Assembly: GCF_001040845.1 (NCBI RefSeq)
Contig: NZ_CP011941.1
Span: 1,187,676-1,251,675, forward strand
Direction of reading: 5' to 3'
Source: Synechococcus sp. WH 8020
GTDB lineage: Bacteria; Cyanobacteriota; Cyanobacteriia; PCC-6307; Cyanobiaceae
DNA length: 64,000 nt
A model generated the notes under the pieces. It was not told the DNA's origin. It worked only from the letters and a program-made list of their open reading frames with translations, and did not search any database. Shown here piece after piece: positions 18,734 through 28,991 of the stretch. Made by a program: the position numbers and the translations under genes. The first letter of the stretch is position 1; each line of letters starts with the position of its first letter.

Positions 18734-19281
18734 CGCTGGATTTGAAGTGCAACTTCTTTAGCCAAAGTGTCATAACTCGATCGCCATCGCTGAGAAAACA
18801 AAGCCCCTACAAGCAGCAGAGCAATCACAAAGCCAGGCAGGCAAACAAATAGGGCATGAAGGAAAGGAATCCCATACATCGCATTCACTAATATGATCAT
18901 ATTGAGATGCATCCATGCCAGAAGCGTGACGGCAATAAGATCACTCACATAAGGAGCGGCAACCAGGACATAAAAGAGTCCTGGCCAGAGTGCTACTGCC
19001 ATCCGATTACCAAAAACAATGGGCTGCAAGGGAACCCCTTCCATCAAGGCCAGCATCAGACAATGACTAATCAGGCAAAGCAGAAGAGCCAGACTAAGAA
19101 CCAGAGCATCGACGACCATATGGAGAAAGATTTGCCTAGGAGTGAGTCGATTAGCAAGCAGAGAAAACAGATGAGACGCAGACATTGAAAAACCGACAGC
19201 CACAAGAAGGCCCACACCAGTATCAAGGGCCAGAAGAATCTGACCCATCGCAACAAGCTGCTCTGTAAGTTGCTGAACCAT
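18730..19281 (-). CDS. Five-helix hydrophobic membrane protein, unknown
   Basis: A 183-residue protein with about five transmembrane helices (near 10-35, 50-72, 85-112, 115-135, 142-162) and a short cytoplasmic C-terminus. No diagnostic motif is visible; the helix pattern vaguely recalls YIP1-type proteins but I cannot claim membership. It is translationally coupled (ATGA overlap) to the hydrolase downstream and starts 4 bp after the stop of the DUF6629 gene, so the three genes form one reverse-strand unit. Confidence 0.6.
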   Translation of the reverse strand: MVQQLTEQLVAMGQILLALDTGVGLLVAVGFSMSASHLFSLLANRLTPRQIFLHMVVDALVLSLALLLCLISHCLMLALMEGVPLQPIVFGNRMAVALWPGLFYVLVAAPYVSDLIAVTLLAWMHLNMIILVNAMYGIPFLHALFVCLPGFVIALLLVGALFSQRWRSSYDTLAKEVALQIQR

Positions 19282-19285
19282 CAGC

Positions 19286-19981
19286 TCACGAACGCTGAAC
19301 TTGAGGACGATTTACAATCCATAGCACCATGATAGAAAGAACGGCGCAGTAGAAGCACCAAACAGAATTAAATGTTGCGCTGTAAGTAATCCACGTAAGG
19401 AAGATCGAGACAAAGATCAACACACCAAACAACTTCACAGCCCGATCACTTACAGCGACCAGCGGCAGAACAATAAAGCCCCAGTAAACAAGTTCTCCAA
19501 CCGGCTCAGTATTGACGAAATTATGAAAGATGCTTTGGAGATTCGAGACGTCATACATCAATCGACCGTTACTGAATACGGAAGGCTGAAGAGCTGGAGG
19601 ATTAAGCAATAAAGGAACATAGAAAAAGATTCCTAAAACCGTTGCAACAATTGCCACCCATTTCAAACGTCTTTGCAAACCAATTGAATCTGTTGTTCGA
19701 CTAATAGACCAGGCACTCCAGGGAATCCAAATCATCCAAAAACAATAAGCAAAAAACAGGAATCCAAGCCCGGCGATTGATGTCAAAGGCTCAATCTTTC
19801 CACCCACGATTCCAGTCCACTCCAACCCCTCTACAAATTGCTGAACACCAAAAAAGAAAGGCACGAGTGCTAAAGGTTTGTATCCAGGCTGTTCAGCCTT
19901 AGAAGCGAGGTGATGGGAATACAGCCCTAATGGCATGAGAACCGCAGACGCAGTGAAACTCGCAGAAGCCGAGAAGCACAT
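19286..19981 (-). CDS. DUF6629-like multi-pass membrane protein
   Basis: A 231-residue protein with about seven helices. It starts MCFSASASFTASAVL and has FFGVQQFVEGLEW, both features of DUF6629 membrane proteins. The family function is unknown. It is first in a three-gene reverse-strand unit with the five-helix protein and the hydrolase. AT-rich codons such as ATA and TTA appear more often than in nearby folB or proA, hinting at a different history. Confidence 0.65.
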   Translation of the reverse strand: MCFSASASFTASAVLMPLGLYSHHLASKAEQPGYKPLALVPFFFGVQQFVEGLEWTGIVGGKIEPLTSIAGLGFLFFAYCFWMIWIPWSAWSISRTTDSIGLQRRLKWVAIVATVLGIFFYVPLLLNPPALQPSVFSNGRLMYDVSNLQSIFHNFVNTEPVGELVYWGFIVLPLVAVSDRAVKLFGVLIFVSIFLTWITYSATFNSVWCFYCAVLSIMVLWIVNRPQVQRS

Positions 19982-20039
19982 GAGCTCTAATCAAAATCAT
20001 CGAACGACCAAGCTTGGCCACGCACGCCAGCGTTGTCAG

Positions 20040-20645
20040 TTAATCAATAAGAAGTGATTCGATCAACAGATCAAGCGATTTGGGATGTGACATCAATTGC
20101 TGATGCGTCCAAACAGGTACTGCAGTGCTCGTCCCGATTGGGAGCACGGCTTGCCACCCAGGGCAGACCATTAGATCCCAACGGCAGAAAAAGCTGATGC
20201 ACTCCACAGACTGCAAGTCGGAGTAATCGCCGTTCAAAGAGCGCAGCAGGGGACTACCCCGCTTCATGTCTGCCAAACCAGCGAACAACCAGGCAGGAAT
20301 GCACTGTGCTGTGAGCGTTCCCTGTTGGGGGCTGCCAACACTAATAAACCGATGCGTTCGCTTGGCGCCCCCGAACTCTTGGAGCCAAGTCCGACCAATC
20401 ACCCCGCCCATTGAAAACCCAAGCAAGTCAATCGTTGTCTCCACTCCCCAACGTTCTTGAATCAGGCCATCCAGCTGCTGAGCGAGCTTACGTAGAGGAA
20501 TCGCACCGAATCGATGAGGCAAATGTGGGGAAAAGACCGAAGAATGTTGTCCTTCAAGACGACGTTCCAAGCGAGAGAACAACCGAGGCGTATCGAGAAG
20601 ACCGTGCACCAAAACGATGGGACGGGTGGCAGCTTCAGATTGCAT
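20040..20645 (-). CDS. Lipase/esterase of the alpha/beta-hydrolase fold
   Basis: About 201 residues. The oxyanion motif PIVLVHGLLDTP (9-20) and the nucleophile elbow GFSMGG (Ser78) are clear, and GSPQQGT follows in the usual place for class-2 triacylglycerol lipases. It could hydrolyse membrane lipids or acylglycerols. The ATG at 20645 was chosen because the conserved domain starts directly behind it; a longer frame would run deep into folB. It overlaps the folB 3' end by 11 bp, so it is probably the last gene of the proA-folB-lipase unit. Confidence 0.8.
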   Translation of the reverse strand: MQSEAATRPIVLVHGLLDTPRLFSRLERRLEGQHSSVFSPHLPHRFGAIPLRKLAQQLDGLIQERWGVETTIDLLGFSMGGVIGRTWLQEFGGAKRTHRFISVGSPQQGTLTAQCIPAWLFAGLADMKRGSPLLRSLNGDYSDLQSVECISFFCRWDLMVCPGWQAVLPIGTSTAVPVWTHQQLMSHPKSLDLLIESLLID

Positions 20646-21027
20646 AAAAGCCCTGCTGAACAGACCAGTTACGCCGCCGCTCAATGGCAACCGACCCCGT
20701 AAAACCTGCAATAGGAGGGTGGCACTTCTGCAAGACCAGATGCATTGGCAAAGGACCGTAGAGACGTTCCAGCACCTCAAAAATCGCCTCACTGAAACAT
20801 TCAATGGTGAGGCAACACAGCTCGCTCACCAACGCCTGAAGAGCCCCCACCGCCAGGCTGTAATCAGCGGTTGCGCTGAGATCGTCGGACTTGGCCGATG
20901 CACTCAGATCTAACCCCAGAGTGATATCGAGTTGGAACCATTGACCATCCCGTCTTTCATGGTCCAGAACGCCGACATGAGCCCAGAGACGCAGGTCATG
21001 GATATGAATCAAATCCAAAGGAGTCAC
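20635..21027 (-). CDS. folB: Dihydroneopterin aldolase
   Basis: A 130-residue enzyme of folate synthesis that splits dihydroneopterin to 6-hydroxymethyl-dihydropterin and glycolaldehyde. [20 protein letters not shown] near the N-terminus and the TADYSLAV segment match FolB. The start is GTG, overlapping the proA stop by 4 bp (GTGA), so it is translationally coupled to proA. Confidence 0.93.
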   Translation of the reverse strand: MTPLDLIHIHDLRLWAHVGVLDHERRDGQWFQLDITLGLDLSASAKSDDLSATADYSLAVGALQALVSELCCLTIECFSEAIFEVLERLYGPLPMHLVLQKCHPPIAGFTGSVAIERRRNWSVQQGFYAI

Positions 21028-22346
21028 TCCGTCCCGATGGGTAGGTCGTGATGACTGAACGGTTTACGCCCTTCCGCAAAATCAGCAGCAACATGCCCAT
21101 CACCGCGCAATCGGTAGCGATAGGTCACCAAACCTTCAAGCCCTACAGGCCCACGGGGGGGCAAGGTCTGGGTGCTGATGCCAACTTCTGCACCAAATCC
21201 ATAGCGGAAGCCATCAGCGAAACGGGTTGAGCAGTTGTGATAAACACCGGCGCTATCCACTGCCCGCAAGAACCGTTCTGCAGTGTCGTGATTCACAGTC
21301 GCAATGGCCTCCGTATGGCGTGAGCCGTACGTCCGTATGTGTTCAAGAGCTTCGTCGAAATCCTTCACCACTCGCACAGCCAGCACAAGATCTAGATATT
21401 CCTGACTCCAATCGTCCCTGGTGGCGACCTGATCGACCCCTAACTCTCGACTGGCCTCATCACCGCGCAAACACACACCAGCATCTTGGAAGGCGGGAAC
21501 AGCCTCTTTCAAAAACAATGGCGCAATCTGCTCATGAACCAGGAGCGTCTCGATCGCATTGCAAGCCGCCGGGTACTGGGTCTTGCTGTCGATCGCAATA
21601 CGCAACGCCTGCGCGCAGTCAACCTCTTGATCTACATACAGATGGCACACACCATCGGCATGGCCAAGAACCGGAATGCGGGTGTTGTCCTGAATGAAGC
21701 GGACCAGCTCATTGCTACCCCGGGGAATAATCAAATCGACAAGACCATCGAGGCGCAAAAGAGCCAAACTCTCCGCTCGGGTTGTTAGCAAATCCAACGC
21801 ATCTGCAGACACCGATGTGCCGTCTAAGCCCTCTTTCAACGACTGCATCACCGCTTGATTCGTGCACTTGGCCTCGCTACCACCCTTCAGGATGGCGCCA
21901 TTGCCTGAACGAATCGCTAGCGCAGCGATTTGAATCACAGCGTCTGGCCTGGCCTCAAAAATCACCCCTAAAACCCCAAGCGGGACAGTGACGCGCTCCA
22001 ACACCAGCCCATCGGCCAGCTCGCGATGCAACTGCCTGGCACCCAAAGGGTCCTGCAGGGAAGACAATTGACGAACGCCGTCGATGGCTCCTGCCAATTT
22101 GCCCGCATCTAATTTGAGGCGTGCCACCAACGCAGGCGCCAAACCATCAGCGGAGGCCTGAGCGAGATCCTCCGCATTGGCAGCAACGATGCGATCGGCA
22201 TGGGCCTCCAGCGAGGCTGCCATTGCCATCAAGGCCTGTTGACGCTGTTGATTAGGACTCTGCCCCAGGTCCACTGCAGCGCGCCGAACCTTTGTCGCCA
22301 GGCGCAAAAGATCAGCTGATGGTTCTGGCACACCCTGACTGTTCAT
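21024..22346 (-). CDS. proA: Gamma-glutamyl phosphate reductase
   Basis: A 440-residue NADPH-dependent aldehyde-dehydrogenase-fold enzyme of proline synthesis that converts gamma-glutamyl phosphate to the semialdehyde. [36 protein letters not shown] and the active-site Cys in [13 protein letters not shown] are present. It is the first gene of a probable proA-folB-lipase unit and lies 40 bp downstream of the ROK kinase gene on the same strand. Confidence 0.97.
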   Translation of the reverse strand: MNSQGVPEPSADLLRLATKVRRAAVDLGQSPNQQRQQALMAMAASLEAHADRIVAANAEDLAQASADGLAPALVARLKLDAGKLAGAIDGVRQLSSLQDPLGARQLHRELADGLVLERVTVPLGVLGVIFEARPDAVIQIAALAIRSGNGAILKGGSEAKCTNQAVMQSLKEGLDGTSVSADALDLLTTRAESLALLRLDGLVDLIIPRGSNELVRFIQDNTRIPVLGHADGVCHLYVDQEVDCAQALRIAIDSKTQYPAACNAIETLLVHEQIAPLFLKEAVPAFQDAGVCLRGDEASRELGVDQVATRDDWSQEYLDLVLAVRVVKDFDEALEHIRTYGSRHTEAIATVNHDTAERFLRAVDSAGVYHNCSTRFADGFRYGFGAEVGISTQTLPPRGPVGLEGLVTYRYRLRGDGHVAADFAEGRKPFSHHDLPIGTE

Positions 22347-22386
22347 CGTCGCGCGCTTGTTCTTTGGTTCATCATCTCGTTTCGCG

Positions 22387-23277
22387 TTACGTCAAGCGTT
22401 CGATGGCCAGTCGTGCAGCCCCGAGACGGCCTGCACCGTTTCCAAGAGCACACGCTTCAATCTTCAGACCTTGACGACTCACGGCCTGCACCCGTTGTTC
22501 AACTTCCTGACGAACAGCAGGCAGGAAATGGGACGCCGCTCCAGAAATTCCACCACCCACGAGCACCAGTTCTGGCGTAAACATGTACACCAACGAACTA
22601 ATACCTACGCCAAGGGTGATCCCATAACGGGACCACACCGCTTGAGCTTCCCCATTGCCATTCGCAGCCAAAGTTGCCAATTCCGCTGGGTCTCCATCCC
22701 ACAGCCGCCTCAAAGCAGAAAGGCTGGCGAACTGTTCGAGACTGCCTCGATTTCCGCTGTTGCAAGGTGGGCCATTGGGGTCGAGACCAATCAGCCCAGG
22801 CTCGGCCGCGGCCCCATTGTGACCCGTGAATAAGCGGCCCGACAGCATCACGCCTCCCCCCACACCCGTGCCGAGAGTGAGCATCACCACATCGGAATAC
22901 CCCTTTGCCGCCCCGTGCCATGCCTCTCCGACCAGGGCACAGTTGCCATCGTTGGCGAGGGTGACCCGACGTTGAAGACGAGACTCCAGCCAATCGGCCA
23001 GGGGAATATCCTCCCAGCCAGGCAGGTTGATGCAAACCCTGGCGACGCGGGCCCGCACATCCATTGGACCAGGCAAACCAATTCCAACGATTAAGGCTCG
23101 GCGATCGGGATCCAAGGTTTCAATCGCCTCTACCAAAGCAATGCAAACCGCACCAGGCGTAGCAGGCTGAGGGGTCTGCACCTGCAGCATGTCAAGAAGG
23201 CAACCATCGGCCGAAAAGCGACCTAACTTGATCGCCGTTCCACCCAAATCGATGCCAATGACCTCAGGGGAATTCAT
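22387..23277 (-). CDS. ROK-family sugar kinase with an altered zinc motif
   Basis: A 296-residue ROK kinase, probably a glucokinase or related sugar kinase. The phosphate-binding [11 protein letters not shown] is at the N-terminus, and [12 protein letters not shown] and [13 protein letters not shown] follow. The family zinc motif CxCGxxGCxE reads [10 protein letters not shown] here: two of the three cysteines and neither flanking pattern are intact, so zinc binding is probably lost. ATG at 23277 was preferred to a GTG one codon upstream. Its start sits 3 bp from the tamB stop, so it is likely cotranscribed with tamB. Confidence 0.88.
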   Translation of the reverse strand: MNSPEVIGIDLGGTAIKLGRFSADGCLLDMLQVQTPQPATPGAVCIALVEAIETLDPDRRALIVGIGLPGPMDVRARVARVCINLPGWEDIPLADWLESRLQRRVTLANDGNCALVGEAWHGAAKGYSDVVMLTLGTGVGGGVMLSGRLFTGHNGAAAEPGLIGLDPNGPPCNSGNRGSLEQFASLSALRRLWDGDPAELATLAANGNGEAQAVWSRYGITLGVGISSLVYMFTPELVLVGGGISGAASHFLPAVRQEVEQRVQAVSRQGLKIEACALGNGAGRLGAARLAIERLT

Positions 23278-23280
23278 CAC

Positions 23281-26200
23281 TTAGAACCGGAAGAAAAGCT
23301 GGAGTTGACTTTGCCAAGTACCTTGCGAATCAACAGCACCAGAGACACTTAGCTTTTGGTTTATTTGATAACTAAGACTGCCCTGAGGAGGAATATCATT
23401 ACGATTTGGCGCGGACTGGACAGACAAGTCGACGCGATCAGTAATGCTGATTCCCAGGTCAGTCACAATCGCCAATTGAGGAGGGACTTGGCCCGAAAGT
23501 CGCTCACTATTATTGTCTACGTTAGGAGTTACGTAAGTTGGGTACAAAGCAAATTGGAGCCTCTGATTAAAGGCATCAGTTAACGTGCCTAACACAGGTG
23601 AAAGCAAAGATTGACCGAGAACTGCTGCAAGAGCTGTTCCAGCACCTGCCCCTGTCAACCCAGACAAGGAATTACCTCCAACCAAACCAAGCAGTTGGGT
23701 CTGAGACATCGGAGGTGAGCTTCGCAATCGAATACTGTCAGCGAGGCGATTCGCAGGACCTTCAGCCTGGAGCATCACTTTCACCAAACGCAATTGACCT
23801 CCGGCGCCGAGAGCTCCTGTGCCATTGGTGTCAAAGATGGACGTATCGGAAGAATTACCACCAAACCCAGCATTAACACTATCCGAAACTCTTGTCGCCA
23901 TCGCGACATCGACGTAAGGAATCAGGCCAAGAGAGGGAGTAAAAACTGCCACATTTGGAGCTTTACGATCCAAATTAAAGGTGCTCGTGAATAACGAAAT
24001 ACGACCAGTAAGCAACTCCAGCACACCTCGTAGCTCAATATTTGGATCCAGAGGACCATTTAAAGTGATCAATCCCGCTGTTGTAAAGTTAGCCACAGGC
24101 TGTACTCTCACCTTTAAACGAGGCCCAAACTGGACCCGAAAGTTATCAAAAGCAATGAACGGCAAATTGGGCAGAGATTCCTTAAGTTTTTTATTTGGAT
24201 CCTCCTCAACATCAGGCCCGAGCAAAACAAGTGGGGCTTTAAAATTCCAATCTTCTTCAAGCAGGGCATTCGCTGAGACGAAAGGTCTTGCAAGATCAAC
24301 CTTGGCGGCCGTCTTAGCACTATCCGCATTACTCGTTTTTGATCTTCTAAATAGAGATCTACTTGGAGTAATCGCCCCTTCACTCAGCTGAAGATTGCCT
24401 CGAAAATCTGGACTCACAAGTGCTCCACTCACGCGAAGATCAGCAGCAATCGCCAAATCAGCAATGGGCACCTTGATTCGAGCCTTCTCAACGGTGATCG
24501 CCAAAGGAACCTCTTCAGGCGCAGGTTTAAACATCTTCAGAGCACCACTGGCCCGAATGGTTCCTGAACGACCAATTCGCCCCTTGAGTTCCTGCACCTC
24601 AAGGCGATCGAAATCGAATACAACGGAACTTTTAACCTTGCTAATCACTTGGTCCCGAACAACAAATTCTCCATCGTTCATGACGATGAATCCATTGGCC
24701 TCAGGGGCTAAAAGACTGCCGCCAATCAACAGTCTGAGATCGGTGTCGCCCTGATTCCAAGCAACGACATCTCTCGAGAAACCAGCCAGGAAGTGAAGAC
24801 CATCACCATGACTTTCAACCCTGACGTCCAAGGGGCGGTCGGGCGTGAGGGGGACTTGTCCAATCACCGTCAGAGGCTCATCAGCACCCTCTGACCGCAG
24901 AGCCAAATCAAGCTGCAACGTCTCATTTGAAAGCAAAATCTGACCGCGATCGAGTGCAATCGGTACCTGCCCCACGCGTGCCTTCTCCAGGACAAGCTCC
25001 GTTGTCAGTACTGGTGCCCCCTCACCCAAGCGATAGCTGCCCGTCAGACCTAAAGCCCCTTGCAAAGCTGGTGGAACCGGTGCCACCAGTGCCAGAAGAC
25101 TGAACGGCAAATGAACCAGAGAGAAGCTGCCTTGACCAGCGTGAAGGGGCCCCTTGATCTCAGCGATGAAGGGTTTCACCTGCAGGGCAATATCTTCGTC
25201 ATCACCATCGATCCAAAGGTGACCCCGCGCTGTGAGATCCACTTCGAGGCGCTTGAGGCTTGGCCCCTGAACAGCAACGACAGCATCAACTTGCCCCCTT
25301 AGATCTTCCGGATGAAACGCTTCTTTCTCTCTGCGATCACGACGGGCCTCTGCCAATGCCAATTGGGATCGTCGAAGCGCCTTCAACTGACCATCGAGTG
25401 ATCCACCAAAGGTGTTCACCAGCAAGGTGCCTAGGTCGGTGGCATCGCCTTGATTAGGAGGAAGAGCCTGGGAGAGTTGCGGAAGGCTGAGCGCACTGGC
25501 TGTCAGCCAGCGTGCACTCAGGCCACGGGCCTGAAGCTTGGCGTTCAGTCCAGCATTCCGATATCCATCAGCCTCAAAGGTGATCTGCCCGCTATCGCGA
25601 GGCAGGAGTTCGCCGCTGATGTCATACCGATCGTTTTTGTAGTTGACCGTCATCAGCGCTTGGCCGAACTGAATTCCCAGCAATCCCGGCTGCGCAAGCT
25701 TGAGATCGGCCGACATGCTCCAAGGCTGCAAGCTCAAATCACCGGAACCACTCAAACGGCCATACACCCCTTCCCATCGCTGTTTCGGAGGCAGAGCCAA
25801 CTCCAAACCATCCACACTCAGGTCATTTGCTGTCCAGCGGTAAAGAGCAGGACTGCCACTGATTTGCAGCTCACCGTTCCTGCGCTGCAAGCGCACGGTT
25901 TCTGGCAACCAATTGCCCCCGAGTTGAGCGTCAAAGGAGCCAGGAATCACCGCTCCAACGGATGCCATCTGGAGCTGTCCACCACCGCCAGGGCGACCTT
26001 GAAAGCGACCTTGCCAACGTTCAACCAGGCGGATACCACCTGCACGAGGACTATTCACTTCGAGCTGAAGGTCAGGCTGCAAGGACTGCAGAGGACCACG
26101 GACCTCCCCTTCGGCCGCAATCGTGCCATCCATCACCGTCCCAAGCAGAGAACCAAGCCGGCTAAGTGGATAGTCCCGTAAGCGCACATTGGATTGCAAC

Positions 26201-27708
26201 GCGCCAACCTGCAGGCCACCCTTTCCGAGTTGAAGGGGCAACACAGCATCAGCATTGAGCTGAGGGCTGCTGAAGCGATTGAGGCTCAACAACCCCTGAT
26301 CTGAAGACCATTCGGCCTGAAGTGACCAACGTTCAAGCAAAGGATTGCTGTCCTGATCGAGCGCCAACTGAAGTCGAGGCGACAGGCTGGGCCCAGACAC
26401 ACGCAACTCACCATTGAGAGGGGCTTTTGTTCCCAACAGCTCAGGAATCAAAGGCAGTCCCTTCCAGGCCTTTCCGACCAGTTGAAGCTGCTTGGTCTTG
26501 ATATCCAGCTGAGGGTACAAGTCTCCCTGCGCCTCTACCGATACACCGGGAGCGTCTAAAGCAAGTGTTTCAAGCCTGGCTTTCCATGCCTTCGGGCGAC
26601 GCCGATCTCCCCGCAGCTGCAAATCAATCGCAACGGGTTGATCAAGGACCTTGGCTTCGGGAAACCTCCATTGACCCGACAGCTTGAAACGGGGCTGAGA
26701 CCAGTCACCATCCAGGCGCATAGCCAGCTGATTGTCCTGATTCAGCTCCTTCAGGGTGGCGCTTAAATCAAGGCTCTGATTCAGTTGAAAGCGACCGCCC
26801 AAACTGGCCCGATAGGGGCCATAACGCCACTCACTGCGTGGAATCGTGAGTCGATCATCATCACAGTGGAGACGTAGCTGTCGCGACGCAAGTGCGTGCT
26901 GAAGCGGCTTGCCGCTGATCTTCACGCCGAGGACAGAGACTCCACCATCACAGCTGGTTTGACCTCGATTCCAACCAAAACTGAGATCACCACCCACTTG
27001 GCCCCTCAGTTGGATGGGCTCGGCCATCGGAAGCAACCCTTGCAACCGGTTTAGACGGATCTGCTTCAGACGCGTCGTGAGCAGGAATTCAGGACGGTCC
27101 CAGTGAGCACGTCCTTTTAACGTCACCGAGCCTCGATCGGGAAGACCAATTTGAAAGCCGCCATCGGCCCATTTCTCATTGAGACGGAGGCGCGTTGCTC
27201 CCGCCAAAGAGAGCTGAAGGTCGGCTGGTTCAACACGAATTTGAGCTGGATCAACAAGCCGCACACGAAGGTCGACGCGATGAGGGAACTCCCCTTTTGG
27301 CCGAGGACCTGGCACCCAAAACTGCCCTTGCTGGTTGCGGCTTAGGTTGACGTTTGCCCCTTTCAGTCGGGCCACGACCACCAGCCGCAAATGGCGAATG
27401 CTGGAGAGGGGATCGATCCCCAGGCTTAGTTGTTGGACACGAACGGTGGACGCATCCTTCGTTCCAGGAAGAATCTTGATCGGTCCAATCCCGATTCCAT
27501 CAAGACCAAGTCCGCGATAAGGACCAATCTCAATCGGATGCCCCAGCGGCAAGGACAGTTGCTGTTCCAGTGAGGGACGCAGGCCATTGACAGCACCTTC
27601 AATCAATCGGTCAGCCGTGAGCCAAATCGCAGCACCAGCCACAACTGTGAGACCAAGTCCCGAGATCACCACTCTTGGAGCCATCGCGCCTTTGCCAGTG
27701 CTCCCCAT
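23281..27708 (-). CDS. tamB: TamB/TIC236-like translocation and assembly module protein
   Basis: A 1475-residue protein with one N-terminal transmembrane helix (about 12-30), a long region of repeated beta-rich segments that fits a periplasmic beta-taco, and a C-terminal TamB domain (GLVGGNSLSGL, then PVLGTLTDAFNQRL and a final beta segment ending FFRF). In bacteria it links inner and outer membranes for outer-membrane protein insertion or phospholipid transfer; the chloroplast orthologue TIC236 acts in protein import. This length is typical for cyanobacteria. It is divergent from ycf51 and directly upstream of the ROK kinase gene. Confidence 0.92.
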   Translation of the reverse strand: MGSTGKGAMAPRVVISGLGLTVVAGAAIWLTADRLIEGAVNGLRPSLEQQLSLPLGHPIEIGPYRGLGLDGIGIGPIKILPGTKDASTVRVQQLSLGIDPLSSIRHLRLVVVARLKGANVNLSRNQQGQFWVPGPRPKGEFPHRVDLRVRLVDPAQIRVEPADLQLSLAGATRLRLNEKWADGGFQIGLPDRGSVTLKGRAHWDRPEFLLTTRLKQIRLNRLQGLLPMAEPIQLRGQVGGDLSFGWNRGQTSCDGGVSVLGVKISGKPLQHALASRQLRLHCDDDRLTIPRSEWRYGPYRASLGGRFQLNQSLDLSATLKELNQDNQLAMRLDGDWSQPRFKLSGQWRFPEAKVLDQPVAIDLQLRGDRRRPKAWKARLETLALDAPGVSVEAQGDLYPQLDIKTKQLQLVGKAWKGLPLIPELLGTKAPLNGELRVSGPSLSPRLQLALDQDSNPLLERWSLQAEWSSDQGLLSLNRFSSPQLNADAVLPLQLGKGGLQVGALQSNVRLRDYPLSRLGSLLGTVMDGTIAAEGEVRGPLQSLQPDLQLEVNSPRAGGIRLVERWQGRFQGRPGGGGQLQMASVGAVIPGSFDAQLGGNWLPETVRLQRRNGELQISGSPALYRWTANDLSVDGLELALPPKQRWEGVYGRLSGSGDLSLQPWSMSADLKLAQPGLLGIQFGQALMTVNYKNDRYDISGELLPRDSGQITFEADGYRNAGLNAKLQARGLSARWLTASALSLPQLSQALPPNQGDATDLGTLLVNTFGGSLDGQLKALRRSQLALAEARRDRREKEAFHPEDLRGQVDAVVAVQGPSLKRLEVDLTARGHLWIDGDDEDIALQVKPFIAEIKGPLHAGQGSFSLVHLPFSLLALVAPVPPALQGALGLTGSYRLGEGAPVLTTELVLEKARVGQVPIALDRGQILLSNETLQLDLALRSEGADEPLTVIGQVPLTPDRPLDVRVESHGDGLHFLAGFSRDVVAWNQGDTDLRLLIGGSLLAPEANGFIVMNDGEFVVRDQVISKVKSSVVFDFDRLEVQELKGRIGRSGTIRASGALKMFKPAPEEVPLAITVEKARIKVPIADLAIAADLRVSGALVSPDFRGNLQLSEGAITPSRSLFRRSKTSNADSAKTAAKVDLARPFVSANALLEEDWNFKAPLVLLGPDVEEDPNKKLKESLPNLPFIAFDNFRVQFGPRLKVRVQPVANFTTAGLITLNGPLDPNIELRGVLELLTGRISLFTSTFNLDRKAPNVAVFTPSLGLIPYVDVAMATRVSDSVNAGFGGNSSDTSIFDTNGTGALGAGGQLRLVKVMLQAEGPANRLADSIRLRSSPPMSQTQLLGLVGGNSLSGLTGAGAGTALAAVLGQSLLSPVLGTLTDAFNQRLQFALYPTYVTPNVDNNSERLSGQVPPQLAIVTDLGISITDRVDLSVQSAPNRNDIPPQGSLSYQINQKLSVSGAVDSQGTWQSQLQLFFRF

Positions 27709-27772
27709 TGATGACCGTCATCCCAGCCAAGGTCGACGCAATATAGAGAGGAGATTTGCCCCTAACCAGCCC

Positions 27773-28213
27773 ATGCCGCTTTCGGAATTATTGGAGGTCT
27801 CCAGCAGATGGCTGGCCTGGAGTGGCCTAGGCCTCTCAGTTCTGACCGTGGTTGCCTTCGTAGCCCGTTGGGGACTGCGTTTTCGACTTGTTGGCGTCAG
27901 TAGTTTTACGTTCTTGTTAGCGGTGAGTTGCTGGGCTTTTTCGATCAGTTATTCCCCCCCGGTGCATGTGGATGGAGCTCTGCAAGTGCCGATTGTGTTT
28001 GATAACGGCAGCGACCTTGTCGTGGCACAGGCTTCCAGTGATTTTGAACAAGACGCCATCACACCCACGCTGAACCAGATCGCTGCCAACCTCCGTCCCG
28101 GAGGTCGCAACGTAGAAGTACGCGTTCGCCTCCGGCAGCTTCAGGGCGTGAGCGAGGGCACCTCCAGACCGGTAGTGCTGGGAGAAACCAAACGAGACTT
28201 CAGTCAGGGATGA
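27773..28213 (+). CDS. ycf51: Ycf51 family protein
   Basis: A 146-residue protein with two N-terminal transmembrane helices (about 14-30 and 38-58) and a soluble C-terminal domain containing VPIVFDNGS and VVLGETKR. This matches Ycf51, conserved in cyanobacteria and some red-lineage plastids, function unknown. ATG at 27773 was chosen since a longer frame reads across the tamB start region. It overlaps the next gene by 4 bp. Confidence 0.85.
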   Translation: MPLSELLEVSSRWLAWSGLGLSVLTVVAFVARWGLRFRLVGVSSFTFLLAVSCWAFSISYSPPVHVDGALQVPIVFDNGSDLVVAQASSDFEQDAITPTLNQIAANLRPGGRNVEVRVRLRQLQGVSEGTSRPVVLGETKRDFSQG

Positions 28214-28614
28214 GACCAAATGCCCCTCTCCGTGCCCTACCACAAGGTTTTCGCGATGAAGAGCGTGATTTAAAAGAGGCTGGTATCAGCAACTGGGGGC
28301 AGCTCCGTGATCTCACAGATCAAAACCTGAGCCGTCTTGTCGCAACGGGTCGATCTACAGCACGCAATCTCAAACGCCTCCGCGGCATCGCTGAATTGGT
28401 GTGCTGCTTGGAACTTGCCCCCGCCGATGCAGCTCTATTGATGCACGCAGGCTTTGCAACGATCGCAGCCATCGCAAGCTCCTCCCCACAGGAGATTACG
28501 AACCGCACCGGACGCCTGGAACGCCAGTTAGGGAGTGGCAGAGCTCCAGTTGTGGATCTTGCGATTGCCAAACAATGGATCAGGGAAGCGAAAGCCAGGC
28601 AAACCACGAACTGA
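28210..28614 (+). CDS. DUF4332 (helix-hairpin-helix-like) protein
   Basis: A 134-residue soluble protein. Two repeats of a helix-hairpin-helix-like pattern are visible: LKEAGISNWGQLRDLTDQNL (about 22-41) and LMHAGFATIAAIASSSPQEI (about 77-96). This is the DUF4332 arrangement. Such folds usually bind DNA or mediate protein contacts, but no function is known. The start overlaps the ycf51 stop (ATGA). Confidence 0.75.
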   Translation: MRPNAPLRALPQGFRDEERDLKEAGISNWGQLRDLTDQNLSRLVATGRSTARNLKRLRGIAELVCCLELAPADAALLMHAGFATIAAIASSSPQEITNRTGRLERQLGSGRAPVVDLAIAKQWIREAKARQTTN

Positions 28615-28679
28615 CCGCTCCAAGCTGCAACCCCTCTCTTACCCCTTTCAAATAGTTGTAGTTATTCAAGGAGGAACCC

Positions 28680-28991
28680 TTGCGTCCCCTCCAACAAGGT
28701 TTCGTCAACACGTCGGCTTTGCGCAAGCTGACGATTCGATGCCTGTCACTTTCAATGTTGATATCCGCTTCTGCAGGGTTTGCTCAATCCAGCCTTTTAG
28801 AGAGCGTCAAGACAAACCCAGCGGAAGCCAAAGCGCTGTGCCAGTCATTCAGAGCCATGAACAGCAATGGCCAGTCCGCATTGTCATCTGAAGCCATCAA
28901 TCAACTGGCAAATCAACGCAACCTGAGCGTGAACAATGCAGAAATCTTGGCCACTTATGTGATCGGACTGCATTGCTCGGATGTTCGCTGA
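28680..28991 (+). CDS. Small secreted protein, unknown
   Basis: A 103-residue protein starting at a TTG with a strong AGGAGG 6 bp upstream, which decides the start. A signal peptide is visible (LTIRCLSLSMLISASAGFA, residues 17-35), with cleavage likely before QSS. The mature part is about 68 residues, contains two Cys (one near the end), and has no recognised motif. It overlaps the CocE-type hydrolase by 11 bp. Probably periplasmic. Confidence 0.65.
   Translation: MRPLQQGFVNTSALRKLTIRCLSLSMLISASAGFAQSSLLESVKTNPAEAKALCQSFRAMNSNGQSALSSEAINQLANQRNLSVNNAEILATYVIGLHCSDVR

Noticed and set aside
25450-26181. 243-codon forward open frame inside tamB
   Set aside because: Antisense to TamB; low-complexity composition, no RBS and no family pattern.
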